Positions 27,471-38,919 of a stretch of 64,000 nt of DNA are shown in pieces; the first letter of the stretch is position 1; each line of letters starts with the position of its first letter. Origin of the DNA: Collimonas sp. OK307 (GTDB taxonomy: Bacteria > Pseudomonadota > Gammaproteobacteria > Burkholderiales > Burkholderiaceae_D); contig NZ_FOQI01000005.1 of NCBI RefSeq assembly GCF_900113705.1, positions 124,001 to 188,000 of the forward strand. The letters run 5' to 3'. The notes beneath the pieces were generated by a model. The model saw nothing but the letters and a program-made list of their open reading frames with translations. It was not told where the DNA came from and did not search any database. Position numbers and translations under genes: made by a program.

Positions 27471-27713
27471 ATGTTCCCTACACCCGATCTCGTTAAAAGT
27501 TACATCGCCGCCGGCCTCGACTGCTCGCATCTGGAAGTCGAGGGCGACGGCCAGCATTTCAAGGCGGTGATCGTGTCGGCAGCGTTTGCCGGCAAGCGCC
27601 CGATACAGCGCCATCAGATCGTGTACGCAGCGTTGGGCGACCGCATGCGCGAAGAGATTCATGCACTGTCGATGAAGACGCTGACACCCGAAGAATTTCA
27701 AGACAATAACTAA
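27471..27713 (+). CDS. ibaG: BolA-family protein IbaG
   Basis: This 80-residue BolA-like protein is thought to act with monothiol glutaredoxins in Fe-S and iron handling. The core segment HFKAVIVSAAFAGKRPIQRHQIVYAALGDRM has the invariant RHQ(R/I)V motif of the family. Its location next to murA is characteristic of ibaG rather than bolA. Confidence 0.88.
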   Translation: MFPTPDLVKSYIAAGLDCSHLEVEGDGQHFKAVIVSAAFAGKRPIQRHQIVYAALGDRMREEIHALSMKTLTPEEFQDNN

Positions 27714-27716
27714 GAA

Positions 27717-27747
27717 GTGGGGTGGGCAAGTTTTTTGCCCGCGCTGC
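27717..27747. repeat. GTGGGCA-type imperfect palindrome
   Basis: GGGTGGGCAAG...TTTTTTGCCCGCG forms a GGGCAA/TTGCCC hairpin after ibaG. Related elements are at 44191 and 61939. It could also act as a weak terminator. Confidence 0.5.
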
Positions 27748-27763
27748 AAGATGCAACTAATAA

Positions 27764-29676
<1,913 letters not shown>

Positions 29677-29750
29677 TCCGACTGTAAAGCCCGGCTGCGG
29701 CTTGGTTCCGCAACCGGCAAAACGAACGCAACGGAAACAACGGAAGCAAC

Positions 29751-31076
29751 ATGAGCATAGCAATCAGAAAACTCGATGCGGCGCAGCCGGATTTCCAGGC
29801 GCAGCTGACAGCCGTGCTGGCCTTTGAAGCTGGCGAAGATGAAGCCATCGACCAGGCCGCGGCGCGGATCCTGGCCGATGTCAAAGCGCGCGGCGACGCT
29901 GCCGTGCTGGAATATACCAATCGCTTCGATCGTCTCAGCGCCAGCAGCGTGACTACGCTGGAAATCGGCCAGCAGGAATTGCAGGATGCCCTGGCGCAGC
30001 TGTCGCCAGAACGCCGCAGCGCCTTGCAAACAGCGGCCGACCGTGTGCGCGCCTACCATGAGCGTCAAAAAACCGAATGCGGTTCGGATGGCTTCAGCTA
30101 CACCGAAGCCGACGGCACCGTATTGGGACAGAAAGTCACGCCGCTGGACCGCGTCGGCATCTACGTCCCGGGCGGCAAGGCGGCTTATCCTTCATCGGTG
30201 CTGATGAATGCGATTCCAGCCAAGGTCGCCGGCGTGCAGGAAATCATCATGGTGGTGCCGACCCCGGACGGCATCAAGAATCCGCTGGTGCTGGCGGCTG
30301 CAGCCATCGCCGGCGTCGATCGCGTATTCACCATCGGCGGTGCGCAAGCCGTGGCGGCGCTGGCATACGGTACCGCCAGCATTCCGCAAGTCGACAAGAT
30401 CGTCGGCCCCGGTAATGCCTATGTGGCTGCCGCCAAGCGCCGCGTGTTCGGCACGGTTGGCATCGACATGATTGCCGGGCCGTCGGAAATCCTGGTGATC
30501 TGCGACGGCACTACCGATCCCGACTGGATCGCCATGGATCTGTTTTCGCAAGCGGAGCATGACGAATTGGCGCAGTCGATCCTGCTATGTCCTGACGCCG
30601 ACTATATCGCCGCTGTGGAAGCCAGCATAAACCGGCAACTGCCGTTGATGCCGCGGCACGAAGTGATCCGCACTTCGCTGACCGATCGTGGCGCGCTGAT
30701 CAAGGTGCGAGACCTGGAACAAGCCTGCGAAATCGCCAACCATATCGCCGCCGAGCATCTGGAAATCTCGACCGGGAATCCGCAGCAATGGGCTGACCGG
30801 ATCCGTCATGCCGGCGCCATGTTCCTTGGCCGTTTTTCATCGGAAGCGCTGGGCGATTACTGTGCCGGGCCGAATCACGTGTTGCCGACTTCGCGCACCG
30901 CGCGTTTTTCGTCGCCGCTCGGGGTCTACGATTTCCAGAAGCGTTCCAGCATGATCAACATCAGCGAGGCCGGCGCCCAGACACTGGGCAAAGTCGCTGC
31001 GGAACTGGCTTACGGCGAAGGCTTGCAGGCGCACGCACGTTCAGCAGAATATCGTCTGAAAGATAGTCCGCTATGA
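29751..31076 (+). CDS. hisD: Histidinol dehydrogenase
   Basis: HisD oxidises L-histidinol to histidine in two NAD-linked steps, using a Zn ion. 441 residues. Seen: [32 protein letters not shown], the [13 protein letters not shown] region, [21 protein letters not shown] (Zn ligands) and GPNHVLPTS. It is followed after 25 bases by a DNA methyltransferase instead of the usual hisC. Confidence 0.96.
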   Translation: MSIAIRKLDAAQPDFQAQLTAVLAFEAGEDEAIDQAAARILADVKARGDAAVLEYTNRFDRLSASSVTTLEIGQQELQDALAQLSPERRSALQTAADRVRAYHERQKTECGSDGFSYTEADGTVLGQKVTPLDRVGIYVPGGKAAYPSSVLMNAIPAKVAGVQEIIMVVPTPDGIKNPLVLAAAAIAGVDRVFTIGGAQAVAALAYGTASIPQVDKIVGPGNAYVAAAKRRVFGTVGIDMIAGPSEILVICDGTTDPDWIAMDLFSQAEHDELAQSILLCPDADYIAAVEASINRQLPLMPRHEVIRTSLTDRGALIKVRDLEQACEIANHIAAEHLEISTGNPQQWADRIRHAGAMFLGRFSSEALGDYCAGPNHVLPTSRTARFSSPLGVYDFQKRSSMINISEAGAQTLGKVAAELAYGEGLQAHARSAEYRLKDSPL

Positions 31077-31101
31077 CAGCGGCTGCGGCAGCGTGGCAGT
31101 C

Positions 31102-31890
31102 ATGAGCGACGACTGGATCGACCGCATCTATGGCGAAGACGCGCTGCAGGGTTTGCAGCGCATTCCCGATGGCTCGGTCGATCTGTTGCTGGCCGATCCG
31201 CCCTACGGCCTGGGCAAGGATTACGGCAACGATTCCGATAAGCTCGATACCGCAGCTTATCTGCTCTGGACTGAAGAATGGATAGACGCCGCGTTGCCAA
31301 AACTGAAACCGAACGGCAGCCTTTACATTTTCCTGACCTGGCGTTTCTCGCCTGAAATTTTCGTCATGCTGAAGCAGCGCATGATCATGAATAACGAAAT
31401 CATCTGGGATCGGCGGGTACCGTCGATGGGTGGCGGCACCCGGCGCTTTTCCTCGGTGCACGACACCATCGGATTCTTTGCCCGCGCCAAAGACTATTAT
31501 TTCGATCTGGATGCTATCCGGATTCCCTACGACGCAGAAACCAAGAAAGCCCGTTCACGTTCGATTTTCGTCGGCGCCAAATGGCTGGAGCTGGGTTACA
31601 ACCCGAAGGATGTCTGGAGCGTCTCGCGCCTGCACCGCGAACATCGCGAGCGGGCCGACCATCCGACCCAGAAGCCGCTGGAAATCGTCGAACGGATGAT
31701 CAAGGCTTCCTGTCCTCCGGGCGGGATCGTGCTGGATCCCTTCATGGGCAGCGGCACCACTGCAGTGGCGGCGCGTCGTTGCGGCCGCCGGTTTGTCGGC
31801 TTTGAGCTGAATCCGGAGTATTGTGCTTTGATTGAGCAGCGACTGGCCCAGTTGGATAGCAAGAAGCCCGATGAGCGGGCGCTGGCGTAG
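31102..31890 (+). CDS. Orphan DNA methyltransferase, beta class (N6-adenine or N4-cytosine)
   Basis: This AdoMet-dependent DNA methyltransferase has 262 residues. The catalytic motif IV, ADPPYG (Asp32-Pro-Pro-Tyr35), lies N-terminal to motif I, DPFMGSGTT (from about 212), which is the beta-class order. The region between, including DHPTQKPLEIVERMI, is typical of the N6_N4 methylase family. I chose the ATG at 31102; a GTG at 31093 is possible. The target sequence cannot be read. No restriction gene is nearby, so it is an orphan. It lies between hisD (25 bases upstream) and hisB and occupies the usual hisC position. Confidence 0.9.
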   Translation: MSDDWIDRIYGEDALQGLQRIPDGSVDLLLADPPYGLGKDYGNDSDKLDTAAYLLWTEEWIDAALPKLKPNGSLYIFLTWRFSPEIFVMLKQRMIMNNEIIWDRRVPSMGGGTRRFSSVHDTIGFFARAKDYYFDLDAIRIPYDAETKKARSRSIFVGAKWLELGYNPKDVWSVSRLHREHRERADHPTQKPLEIVERMIKASCPPGGIVLDPFMGSGTTAVAARRCGRRFVGFELNPEYCALIEQRLAQLDSKKPDERALA

Positions 31891-31969
31891 CTTTTACTTG
31901 AATAGCAACACTGATAGCGATTATCAAAGCCAGGATTAGCGGGAAAGCATGAAAATGTCGGTAAAATGG

Positions 31970-31994
31970 CGGTGCGGCTCAAAAGGCCGCACCG
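31970..31994. other. Perfect 9-bp stem-loop upstream of hisB
   Basis: CGGTGCGGC pairs perfectly with GCCGCACCG over a 7-base loop. There is no T-run, so termination is doubtful. It lies in the 236-base gap between the methyltransferase and hisB, which also holds a small GGCGC/GCGCC hairpin (32083-32096). No clear -35/-10 pair was found here. Confidence 0.5.
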
Positions 31995-32126
31995 ATCAAG
32001 CTTCACTAGTGACTAGCGGAGAAGCGACAACAATCTAGATCTTAAATCAGATCGTCGAATAATTTAGTACACTTACCTCCACGGCGCCTGTGCGCCATCA
32101 CATAGCAAATTGGTCTCAAGCTCAAC

Positions 32127-32723
32127 ATGTCTACGCCTCGAACTGCATCGATCACGCGCAATACCAATGAGACGCAAATCCGCGTCTCCATCAATCTGGA
32201 CGGCACCGGCCAGCAAAAACTGAATACCGGCGTACCGTTCCTGGATCATATGCTGGATCAGATTGCACGGCATGGCTTGATCGACCTGGATATTGAAGCC
32301 AATGGCGACCTGCATATCGACGCCCACCACACTGTGGAAGATGTCGGCATTACTCTGGGGCAAGCATTTGCCAAGGCGATGGGCGACAAAAAGGGTATCC
32401 GCCGCTACGGCCACGCTTATGTGCCGCTGGATGAAGCGTTGTCACGCGTGGTGATCGATTTTTCCGGCCGGCCCGGACTTGAATTCCATGTACCGTTCAA
32501 GCGCGCCATGATTGGCGGTTTCGACGTCGATCTGACCCACGAATTTTTCCAGGGTTTTGTCAATCACGCACTGGTATCTTTGCATATCGACAACCTGCGC
32601 GGCGAAAATGCCCATCATCAATGCGAAACCGTTTTCAAGGCGTTTGGCCGCGCGTTGCGCATGGCTACAGAGCTGGATCCACGTTCCGCCGGCACCATTC
32701 CTTCTACCAAAGGCAGCCTTTAA
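32127..32723 (+). CDS. hisB: Imidazoleglycerol-phosphate dehydratase
   Basis: HisB dehydrates imidazole glycerol phosphate to imidazole acetol phosphate. 198 residues, the monofunctional form without the N-terminal phosphatase. Metal-binding His residues are in [29 protein letters not shown] and ALVSLHIDN plus GENAHHQCE. Confidence 0.95.
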   Translation: MSTPRTASITRNTNETQIRVSINLDGTGQQKLNTGVPFLDHMLDQIARHGLIDLDIEANGDLHIDAHHTVEDVGITLGQAFAKAMGDKKGIRRYGHAYVPLDEALSRVVIDFSGRPGLEFHVPFKRAMIGGFDVDLTHEFFQGFVNHALVSLHIDNLRGENAHHQCETVFKAFGRALRMATELDPRSAGTIPSTKGSL

Positions 32724-32787
32724 ATTTAATGCGGCTGGCGCAAAAATTTAACTACCCGGCATTTTTCCCCGGACTTGAATCTTTATC

Positions 32788-33426
32788 ATGAACAAAATTG
32801 TTGTGGTTGACTATGGCATGGGCAACTTGCGCTCAGTGGCGCAAGCCCTGCGTCAGGTGGCGCCAGAAGCTGATGTCCTGATTTCCGGCACGATTGCCGA
32901 TATCCAGGCTGCCGACCGCCTGGTCTTGCCTGGCCAAGGCGCGATGCCGGACTGCATGCGCAGCTTGCGTGAATCCGGGCTGCAAGAGGTATTGCTGGAG
33001 GCGGCGCGCAGCAAGCCGCTGCTGGGCGTTTGCGTCGGCGAGCAAATGCTGTTCGACGTGAGCGAGGAAGGCAATACGCCGGGCCTCGGTTTGTTGCCCG
33101 GCAAAGTAGTGCGCTTTCGCCTGGACGGCCAGTTGCAAGACGACGGCTCGCGTTTCAAAGTGCCGCAAATGGGCTGGAATCGCGTCCGCCAGGCGCAAAC
33201 TCATCCGCTGTGGAACGGCGTTGCCGACCAGGACTATTTTTATTTCGTGCATAGTTACTATGCGGTGCCGGCCGATGCTGCGCATACCTTTGGCGAGACC
33301 GAATACGGGGCGCCGTTTAGCTGCGCGGTCGGCCGTGATAACATTTTTGCGACACAGTTCCATCCGGAGAAAAGCGCCAGCGCAGGTTTGCAGTTGTACA
33401 AGAATTTTGTGCAATGGAAACCTTGA
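32788..33426 (+). CDS. hisH: Imidazole glycerol phosphate synthase, glutaminase subunit
   Basis: This class I glutamine amidotransferase makes ammonia for HisF. 212 residues, with the nucleophile Cys82 in [10 protein letters not shown] and the His/Glu pair in TQFHPEKS near the C-terminus. It lies 64 bases after hisB. A 116-base gap precedes hisA; I see no gene or strong hairpin there. Confidence 0.95.
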   Translation: MNKIVVVDYGMGNLRSVAQALRQVAPEADVLISGTIADIQAADRLVLPGQGAMPDCMRSLRESGLQEVLLEAARSKPLLGVCVGEQMLFDVSEEGNTPGLGLLPGKVVRFRLDGQLQDDGSRFKVPQMGWNRVRQAQTHPLWNGVADQDYFYFVHSYYAVPADAAHTFGETEYGAPFSCAVGRDNIFATQFHPEKSASAGLQLYKNFVQWKP

Positions 33427-33542
33427 GCGTATTTCAGCGTGTTTTTTGGCGTTTTCCCTGCGCTTTTCCCTGAATTTAAGCCGATACTTTTCAGATCCTT
33501 ATTCAGATTTTTAACTGACCTCATCTCATACAAATTGTAGCC

Positions 33543-34358
33543 ATGCTGCTGATACCTGCCATCGACCTCAAAGACGGTCACTGCGTACGCCTGAAACAAG
33601 GCGATATGAACCAAGCCACAGTATTTTCCGATGATCCGGGCGAAATGGCCCGCCATTGGCTGATGCAGGGCGCACGTCGCCTGCATCTGGTCGACCTGAA
33701 TGGCGCGTTTGCCGGCAAGCCCAAGAACGAACCGGCGGTCAAAGCCATCATCAAGGCAGTGCGCGAATTTGCCGTGCTCAACGGCATCGAAGAAATCCCG
33801 GTGCAGCTGGGTGGCGGCATCCGCGACCTCGATACCATCGAACGTTATCTCGACGACGGCTTGAGCTACATCATCATCGGCACCGCTGCGGTCAAGAATC
33901 CAGGCTTCCTGCATGATGCCTGCAGCGCGTTCCCGGGCCAGATCATCGTCGGCCTGGATGCCAAGGATGGCAAGGTAGCCACCGATGGCTGGAGCAAGCT
34001 CTCCGGTCACGAAGTGATCGACCTGGCCAGGAAATTCGAAGATTACGGTTGCGCATCGATCGTGTATACCGACATCGGCCGCGACGGCATGATGGGCGGC
34101 GTCAACATCGAAGCCACCGTCAAGCTCGCGCAAAGCATGACGATTCCTGTGATCGCTTCCGGCGGCGTCCACAACGTCCACGATGTGGAAGCATTGTGCG
34201 CGGTGCAGGACGAAGGCATCGAGGCGGTGATTTGCGGTCGTTCGATTTATGAAGGCACGCTCGATTTGCGTTCGGCGCAAGAACGCGCCGACGAGTTGAG
34301 CGACGACATGTTCATCGACCAGGATTTATCGGAGCAGCCCGACGCTGACCAGCCATGA
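33543..34358 (+). CDS. hisA: ProFAR isomerase HisA, with acidic C-terminal tail
   Basis: HisA isomerises ProFAR in the histidine pathway. The TIM barrel has the catalytic Asp8 (IPAIDLKDG) and a second acid in VGLDAKDG (about 139), with phosphate loops VIASGGVHN and [11 protein letters not shown]. At 271 residues it is about 20 longer than usual; the extra tail ([19 protein letters not shown] and a few more) is acidic. It overlaps hisF by 4 bases. Confidence 0.94.
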   Translation: MLLIPAIDLKDGHCVRLKQGDMNQATVFSDDPGEMARHWLMQGARRLHLVDLNGAFAGKPKNEPAVKAIIKAVREFAVLNGIEEIPVQLGGGIRDLDTIERYLDDGLSYIIIGTAAVKNPGFLHDACSAFPGQIIVGLDAKDGKVATDGWSKLSGHEVIDLARKFEDYGCASIVYTDIGRDGMMGGVNIEATVKLAQSMTIPVIASGGVHNVHDVEALCAVQDEGIEAVICGRSIYEGTLDLRSAQERADELSDDMFIDQDLSEQPDADQP

Positions 34359-35119
34359 CGCTTGCCAAACGCATCATTCCTTGCCTCGATGTGACCAATG
34401 GCCGCGTGGTCAAGGGTGTCAATTTCCTTGAGTTGCGCGATGCCGGCGATCCGGTCGAAATAGCCCGTCGTTACGACGAGCAGGGCGCGGACGAACTTAC
34501 GTTCCTCGACATCACGGCCTCGTCCGATAATCGTGACCTGATTTTGCCGATTATCGAAGCGGTTGCATCGCAGGTGTTTATTCCGCTGACTGTGGGCGGC
34601 GGCGTGCGCGCGGTGGAGGATGTGCGTCGTTTGCTGAATGCCGGCGCCGACAAGGTTGGCATCAATACTTCCGCTGTCACCAATCCGCAACTGGTGGCGG
34701 ACGCCGCCGCTAAGTACGGCTCGCAATGCATCGTGGTCGCCATCGACGCCAAGCAGGTCGCACCGGGCAAATGGGAGGTGTTCACCCATGGCGGGCGCAA
34801 GGCCACCGGCCTTGATGCCATCGAGTGGGCGAAAAAGATGGAGCAGCTAGGCGCGGGCGAAATTCTGCTGACCAGCATGGACCGCGACGGTACCAAGGTC
34901 GGTTTCGATCTGGCCCTGACCAGCAGCGTCTCCAACGCCGTGACGATCCCGGTGATCGCCTCGGGTGGCGTCGGCGGCTTGCAGGACCTGGCCGACGGCA
35001 TTAAGATCGGCCGTGCCGATGCAGTGCTGGCAGCAAGTATTTTCCATTATGGTCAACATACTGTGCAAGAAGCCAAGCAGTTCATGGCGGCACAGCAGAT
35101 TCCGATGAGGTTGGCATGA
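34355..35119 (+). CDS. hisF: Imidazole glycerol phosphate synthase, cyclase subunit
   Basis: HisF uses ammonia from HisH to form imidazole glycerol phosphate and AICAR. 254 residues. The catalytic Asp12 is in [17 protein letters not shown], with a second Asp in VAIDAKQ. Phosphate-binding loops [15 protein letters not shown] and [12 protein letters not shown] are intact. It starts in the hisA stop and its own stop overlaps hisI. Confidence 0.96.
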   Translation: MTLAKRIIPCLDVTNGRVVKGVNFLELRDAGDPVEIARRYDEQGADELTFLDITASSDNRDLILPIIEAVASQVFIPLTVGGGVRAVEDVRRLLNAGADKVGINTSAVTNPQLVADAAAKYGSQCIVVAIDAKQVAPGKWEVFTHGGRKATGLDAIEWAKKMEQLGAGEILLTSMDRDGTKVGFDLALTSSVSNAVTIPVIASGGVGGLQDLADGIKIGRADAVLAASIFHYGQHTVQEAKQFMAAQQIPMRLA

Positions 35120-35511
35120 GCAGCGTGAGTTGGTTAAACAAGGTGAGATGGGATGAACACGGCCTGGTGCCGGTGATTGCCCAGGAACTCGGATCGAACG
35201 ATGTGCTGATGTTCGCCTGGATGAATCGCGACGCTTTGGCGAAGACGGTTGCGCTGGGCGAGGCGGTCTACTGGAGCCGCTCGCGCAAGAAACTGTGGCA
35301 CAAGGGTGAAGAATCCGGCCATGTGCAGAAAGTGCACGAAATCCGCCTCGATTGCGATGAAGACGTGGTGTTGCTGAAAGTGACCCAGGCCGGCGATATT
35401 GCCTGCCATACCGGCCGTCATTCCTGCTTCTTCCAGAAGCTTGAGAGCAGCAGCAATACCTGGGAAGCGGTCGAGCCGGTGTTAAAAGAACCGGACGATA
35501 TCTACAAGTAA
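35116..35511 (+). CDS. hisI: Phosphoribosyl-AMP cyclohydrolase
   Basis: HisI opens the purine ring of phosphoribosyl-AMP. It is Zn/Mg dependent. 131 residues, monofunctional. Seen: [27 protein letters not shown] (spans about 34-60), [10 protein letters not shown], the metal-binding [10 protein letters not shown] and [13 protein letters not shown] overlap with hisF. Confidence 0.95.
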   Translation: MSSVSWLNKVRWDEHGLVPVIAQELGSNDVLMFAWMNRDALAKTVALGEAVYWSRSRKKLWHKGEESGHVQKVHEIRLDCDEDVVLLKVTQAGDIACHTGRHSCFFQKLESSSNTWEAVEPVLKEPDDIYK

Positions 35512-35551
35512 ATTTTGTTTTTATAAATAAAAAATCGGATCTGAAGCAATC

Positions 35552-35929
35552 ATGAGTGAAACTCTACAGCGCCTGGCTGCGGTCATCGAATCGCGCAAAC
35601 CGGCAAACGGCGGCGACCCCGAAACCTCGTACGTCGCGCGCCTGTTCGCCAAGGGTGACGATGCGATTTTGAAAAAAATCGGCGAGGAAGCTACCGAAAC
35701 CGTGATGGCCGCCAAGGATGCGCGGGTAGACGGTGACGTTTCCCATGTGCTGTATGAATGTGCCGATTTGTGGTTTCATTCGATGATCATGCTGGCCCAG
35801 TTCAACCTGACTCCACAAGATGTGCTGCAGGAACTGGCGCGGCGCGAAGGCTTGTCTGGCATCGAAGAGAAGGCCAACCGCAAGCTGACGGCGCGCGAAC
35901 AGCAAGAAACTGACAAGCGCAAGATCTGA
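35552..35929 (+). CDS. hisE: Phosphoribosyl-ATP pyrophosphatase
   Basis: HisE removes pyrophosphate from phosphoribosyl-ATP, the step before HisI. It is a 125-residue all-alpha MazG-like protein, with the metal-binding [16 protein letters not shown] and [15 protein letters not shown]. It lies 40 bases after hisI and ends the histidine genes. Confidence 0.94.
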   Translation: MSETLQRLAAVIESRKPANGGDPETSYVARLFAKGDDAILKKIGEEATETVMAAKDARVDGDVSHVLYECADLWFHSMIMLAQFNLTPQDVLQELARREGLSGIEEKANRKLTAREQQETDKRKI

Positions 35930-36001
35930 GTCGTTTGAGGAACGCTTAAAAGCCGTACCGTTCCAGCATCGTTCAAGAATCGTTTAGACCCCGGAGATAA
36001 T

Positions 36002-36376
36002 TTGGAAAATTGTATTTTTTGCAAAATTGCAGCCAAGCAGATTCCCTCGAAAGCGATCTATGAAGACGATGACCTGATCGCCTTCCATGATATTAATCCG
36101 GCCGCGCCTGTCCATTTCCTGATCGTGCCCAAGCAGCATATTCCGACTCTCGCCGATTGCACTGAGGCACATGCCGCTTTGTTGGGTAAAATGGCGTTGT
36201 TGGCGCCGCGCCTGGCGCAGGAACAGGGCTGTGGTTACCAGCCGGGCGAGCAGGGTGGCGAGGCCACTGGCGGTTACAAGACGATATTCAACGTCGGGCC
36301 AGACGGCGGCCAAGAGGTGTACCATTTGCATATGCACGTTATTGGCGGACCAAGGCCATGGCGCGGCCAACGCTGA
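36002..36376 (+). CDS. hinT: HIT-family purine nucleoside phosphoramidase HinT
   Basis: This 124-residue histidine-triad hydrolase acts on nucleoside phosphoramidates. Seen: NCIFCKIAAKQIPSKAIYEDDD, NPAAPVHFLIVPKQHI and the active-site HLHMHVIGG. The start codon is TTG at 36002, supported by CCGGAGA ending 4 bases upstream. It sits between hisE and tatA, the usual betaproteobacterial arrangement. Confidence 0.92.
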   Translation: MENCIFCKIAAKQIPSKAIYEDDDLIAFHDINPAAPVHFLIVPKQHIPTLADCTEAHAALLGKMALLAPRLAQEQGCGYQPGEQGGEATGGYKTIFNVGPDGGQEVYHLHMHVIGGPRPWRGQR

Positions 36377-36485
36377 ACCAGCTGAATCCGGGTTTGGCGG
36401 CAAATGCGCTGCACGCGGCTGGTAAGGATTTAACGGTTAATTTGACTTAGAAGGATCGGACAATTTGTCCGACAAGGAGAAAAAA

Positions 36486-36695
36486 ATGGGTTCGTTCAGC
36501 ATTTGGCACTGGTTGATCGTGCTGGTGATTGTCATGTTGGTGTTTGGCACTAAAAAAATCGGCAATATGGGTTCCGACCTGGGCAAGGCAGTCAAAGGCT
36601 TCAAGGACGGCGTCAAGGGTGAAGAAGAAAAACAAGCCGCCGACAAAGAGGCGATTGACGTTGCAACCAAAGAAAAGGACAAGTCCGGCAACTGA
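36486..36695 (+). CDS. tatA: Sec-independent (Tat) translocase subunit TatA
   Basis: TatA forms the export pore or ring for folded twin-arginine proteins. 69 residues: a short periplasmic N-terminus, a membrane helix ([14 protein letters not shown]), the hinge [20 protein letters not shown] with an amphipathic helix, and a charged tail. The start at 36486 has AAGGAGA 5 bases upstream. Confidence 0.94.
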   Translation: MGSFSIWHWLIVLVIVMLVFGTKKIGNMGSDLGKAVKGFKDGVKGEEEKQAADKEAIDVATKEKDKSGN

Positions 36696-36753
36696 TCCAT
36701 TGCGGCCGGCGCTAGCCTTAAGCCGGCCTGAATGATGTTTGCCGCTCCTTCCC

Positions 36754-37254
36754 ATGATCGATATTGGCCTTACTAAACTTGCTCTGATTGGTGTCGTTGC
36801 ACTGGTTGTTATCGGGCCGGAAAAATTGCCGACCGTAGCGCGCATGGCGGGCTCTCTGTTCGGCCGCGCGCAACGCTACATCAATGAAGTCAAATCCGAA
36901 GTCAGTCGCGAGATGGAGCTGGATGAATTGCGCAAGATGCAGCAGGAAGTGCAGGAAGCGGCTAGCGATATCGAGCAAAGCATCTCCCGTAGCGTCTCGG
37001 ATACCAAGCAGTCGCTGCATGACGCCTGGAACGATAGCGGTGTCGGTAGCAATACAGCGGACAGTTTTAATGTCGGCCAGCTAGCGGTCAAGGCCAAGAG
37101 TTTTCGCAAGAAAAAACTGGCGCGTACCAGCGCCATCCCCGCCTGGTACAAACAACAAAGCGGCCAGAAGGCACGTGTCTTGTCCGGCGCCGCACGTGTT
37201 GCGAAATATCGCCCGGCCAGCCAAAACAAGGCTTCCGGTTCATTTTTTTCATGA
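36754..37254 (+). CDS. tatB: Tat translocase subunit TatB
   Basis: TatB forms the substrate receptor with TatC. 166 residues. The membrane helix (LTKLALIGVVALVVIGPEKLP) and the amphipathic region VARMAGSLFGRAQRYINEVKSE separate it from TatA. The long charged C-terminus is typical. I start it at MIDIGLTK (36754); an in-frame start at 36739 would add five residues. Confidence 0.94.
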   Translation: MIDIGLTKLALIGVVALVVIGPEKLPTVARMAGSLFGRAQRYINEVKSEVSREMELDELRKMQQEVQEAASDIEQSISRSVSDTKQSLHDAWNDSGVGSNTADSFNVGQLAVKAKSFRKKKLARTSAIPAWYKQQSGQKARVLSGAARVAKYRPASQNKASGSFFS

Positions 37255-37340
37255 TTTCATACTTGCGGCCAGCAACATTTGTACCCGGGGCTGCAGCTTG
37301 AGATCCGCAAATTCGCTTGTTTGCCATACACCGTGCTCCC

Positions 37341-38126
37341 ATGACTGAAGAACAAAAAACCAGCGGTTTCGAAAAAACCGGCGGCGTCGAAGAGACGTTC
37401 ATTTCGCATCTGGTGGAATTGCGCAATCGCATCATGAAGGCGTCGATTGCGGTGATCGTGGTGTTCCTGTGCCTGATGCCTTGGGCCGCCCATATCTACG
37501 ATTTGCTGGCAGCGCCCATGCTGGCGGCTTTGCCGGTGGGGAGCAAGATGATTGCTACCGGCGTCATCACGCCGTTCCTTATTCCGGTCAAGGTGACCTT
37601 GCTGCTGGCCTTTGTGATTGCGCTGCCGTGGGTGCTGTACCAACTGTGGGCGTTTATCGCACCAGGCTTGTATACCCATGAAAAGAAGCTGATCGCGCCG
37701 CTGGTGATTTCATCGTCGGCATTGTTTATCACCGGCGTCGCGTTTTGTTATTACCTGGTATTCGGAGTGATCTTCCACTTCATCAACAATTTCGCGCCGA
37801 AATCGGTCTCGGTGGCGCCGGATATCGATAGTTATTTCGATTTTGTGATGACCATGTTCATCGCCTTCGGCATGACTTTTGAAGTGCCTATCGTGGTCAT
37901 CGTACTGGTGCGCATGGGCCTGGTTTCAGTGGAAAAGCTGAAATCGATCCGTCCTTACATCATTGTCGGCGCCTTCGTGGTGGCGGCAGTTGTGACGCCA
38001 CCGGACATCATGAGCCAGCTATTGTTGGCCGTGCCTTTATGCCTGTTATTCGAGATCGGCTTGCTGGTGGCGCCGATGTTCGCCAAGGCGACGCAGGCGC
38101 CGGCTGAATCGGAAGATACTATCTGA
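37341..38126 (+). CDS. tatC: Tat translocase subunit TatC
   Basis: TatC is the polytopic receptor that binds the twin-arginine signal. 261 residues with six hydrophobic segments. The N-terminal SHLVELRNRIMKA motif and the conserved PGLYTHEKK and FAFGMTFE-like (FIAFGMTFEVP) segments are present. The start at 37341 follows the sequence MTEEQ; an in-frame ATG at 37317 is less likely. Confidence 0.95.
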   Translation: MTEEQKTSGFEKTGGVEETFISHLVELRNRIMKASIAVIVVFLCLMPWAAHIYDLLAAPMLAALPVGSKMIATGVITPFLIPVKVTLLLAFVIALPWVLYQLWAFIAPGLYTHEKKLIAPLVISSSALFITGVAFCYYLVFGVIFHFINNFAPKSVSVAPDIDSYFDFVMTMFIAFGMTFEVPIVVIVLVRMGLVSVEKLKSIRPYIIVGAFVVAAVVTPPDIMSQLLLAVPLCLLFEIGLLVAPMFAKATQAPAESEDTI

Positions 38127-38130
38127 ATTC

Positions 38131-38155
38131 ACGGAGCGGCTGCCCGGCCGCTCGT
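38131..38155. terminator. Hairpin between convergent tatC and DUF2461 genes
   Basis: GAGCGGC pairs with GCCGCTC over a 6-base loop, extended by ACG/CGT with one bulged base. The T-content after it is modest (GTGCTTATTT). Its place between two converging genes favours a terminator. Confidence 0.5.
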
Positions 38156-38180
38156 GCTTATTTGGCCTACTCGCAGTGAC

Positions 38181-38867
38181 CTATTCGGCTATCGGGGTTT
38201 TGACCTGTCGTAACCAGCTGACCAGCGGGTAGGCGTCTTTAAAGCCCGTTACCAACTCTTTCTCCAGCGCATCCGATAACATCTTCTTCAACGGCTGCTC
38301 TTTCCAGACGATGAAGTTCTTCAGCTTGATATATTCGATGTGCGGCGAGTCTGCATCAAAGCCTTTAGGCGGACGCGTCAGTTGCCCCTCGGTCTGCAAA
38401 TCGCCGTAAGCCTCCTTGAATTTCTTGTTTTTCAGCAGTTTGCCAAAGCCGTTTGCATCGGCAATCACTTGCAGGCGAATCGCCCGCAAACGGTCTGCCG
38501 GCGGCATGTATTCGCCACCGGCGATGAGCAGGGTGCCGCTGGCGTCGATATGGAAGTAATAAGCCGGACCACCGCCCTGGCTTGGTTTCTTCAGGCCACT
38601 GGCGGTGATGGATGCCGAGAAGTAGGTTTTATACGGGCTCTTATCGTGCGAGAAGCGCATGTCGCGGTTGATCCGGAATAGCGCTTTCTTTGGATTGCAA
38701 CCGGCAATCGCCGGATCGAATTTGCTGATCTGGGCGATCAGGCGCACTACCAGTTCCAGAAATTCGGCACGCAAGATATCGTATCGCGGCTTGTTCATGA
38801 CGAACCAGGCCCGGTTGTTATTCTCTGATAGTTCGGCGAGGTATTGCGTCAGATCACGTACGTGCAT
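38181..38867 (-). CDS. DUF2461 family protein
   Basis: This 228-residue soluble protein of the DUF2461 (TIGR02453) family has no known function. Conserved segments seen: LAELSENNNRAWFVMNKPRYD, FRINRDMRFSHDKSPYKTYF and GGEYMPPADRLRAIR. It is convergent with tatC and lies 52 bases downstream of the protease gene on the same strand, possibly in one transcript with it. Confidence 0.9.
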   Translation of the reverse strand: MHVRDLTQYLAELSENNNRAWFVMNKPRYDILRAEFLELVVRLIAQISKFDPAIAGCNPKKALFRINRDMRFSHDKSPYKTYFSASITASGLKKPSQGGGPAYYFHIDASGTLLIAGGEYMPPADRLRAIRLQVIADANGFGKLLKNKKFKEAYGDLQTEGQLTRPPKGFDADSPHIEYIKLKNFIVWKEQPLKKMLSDALEKELVTGFKDAYPLVSWLRQVKTPIAE

Positions 38868-38919
38868 TACGGGTTTCCTTTGTGCGATTGTGCAATTGCG
38901 GGTGGACAGGACCGCGCAT

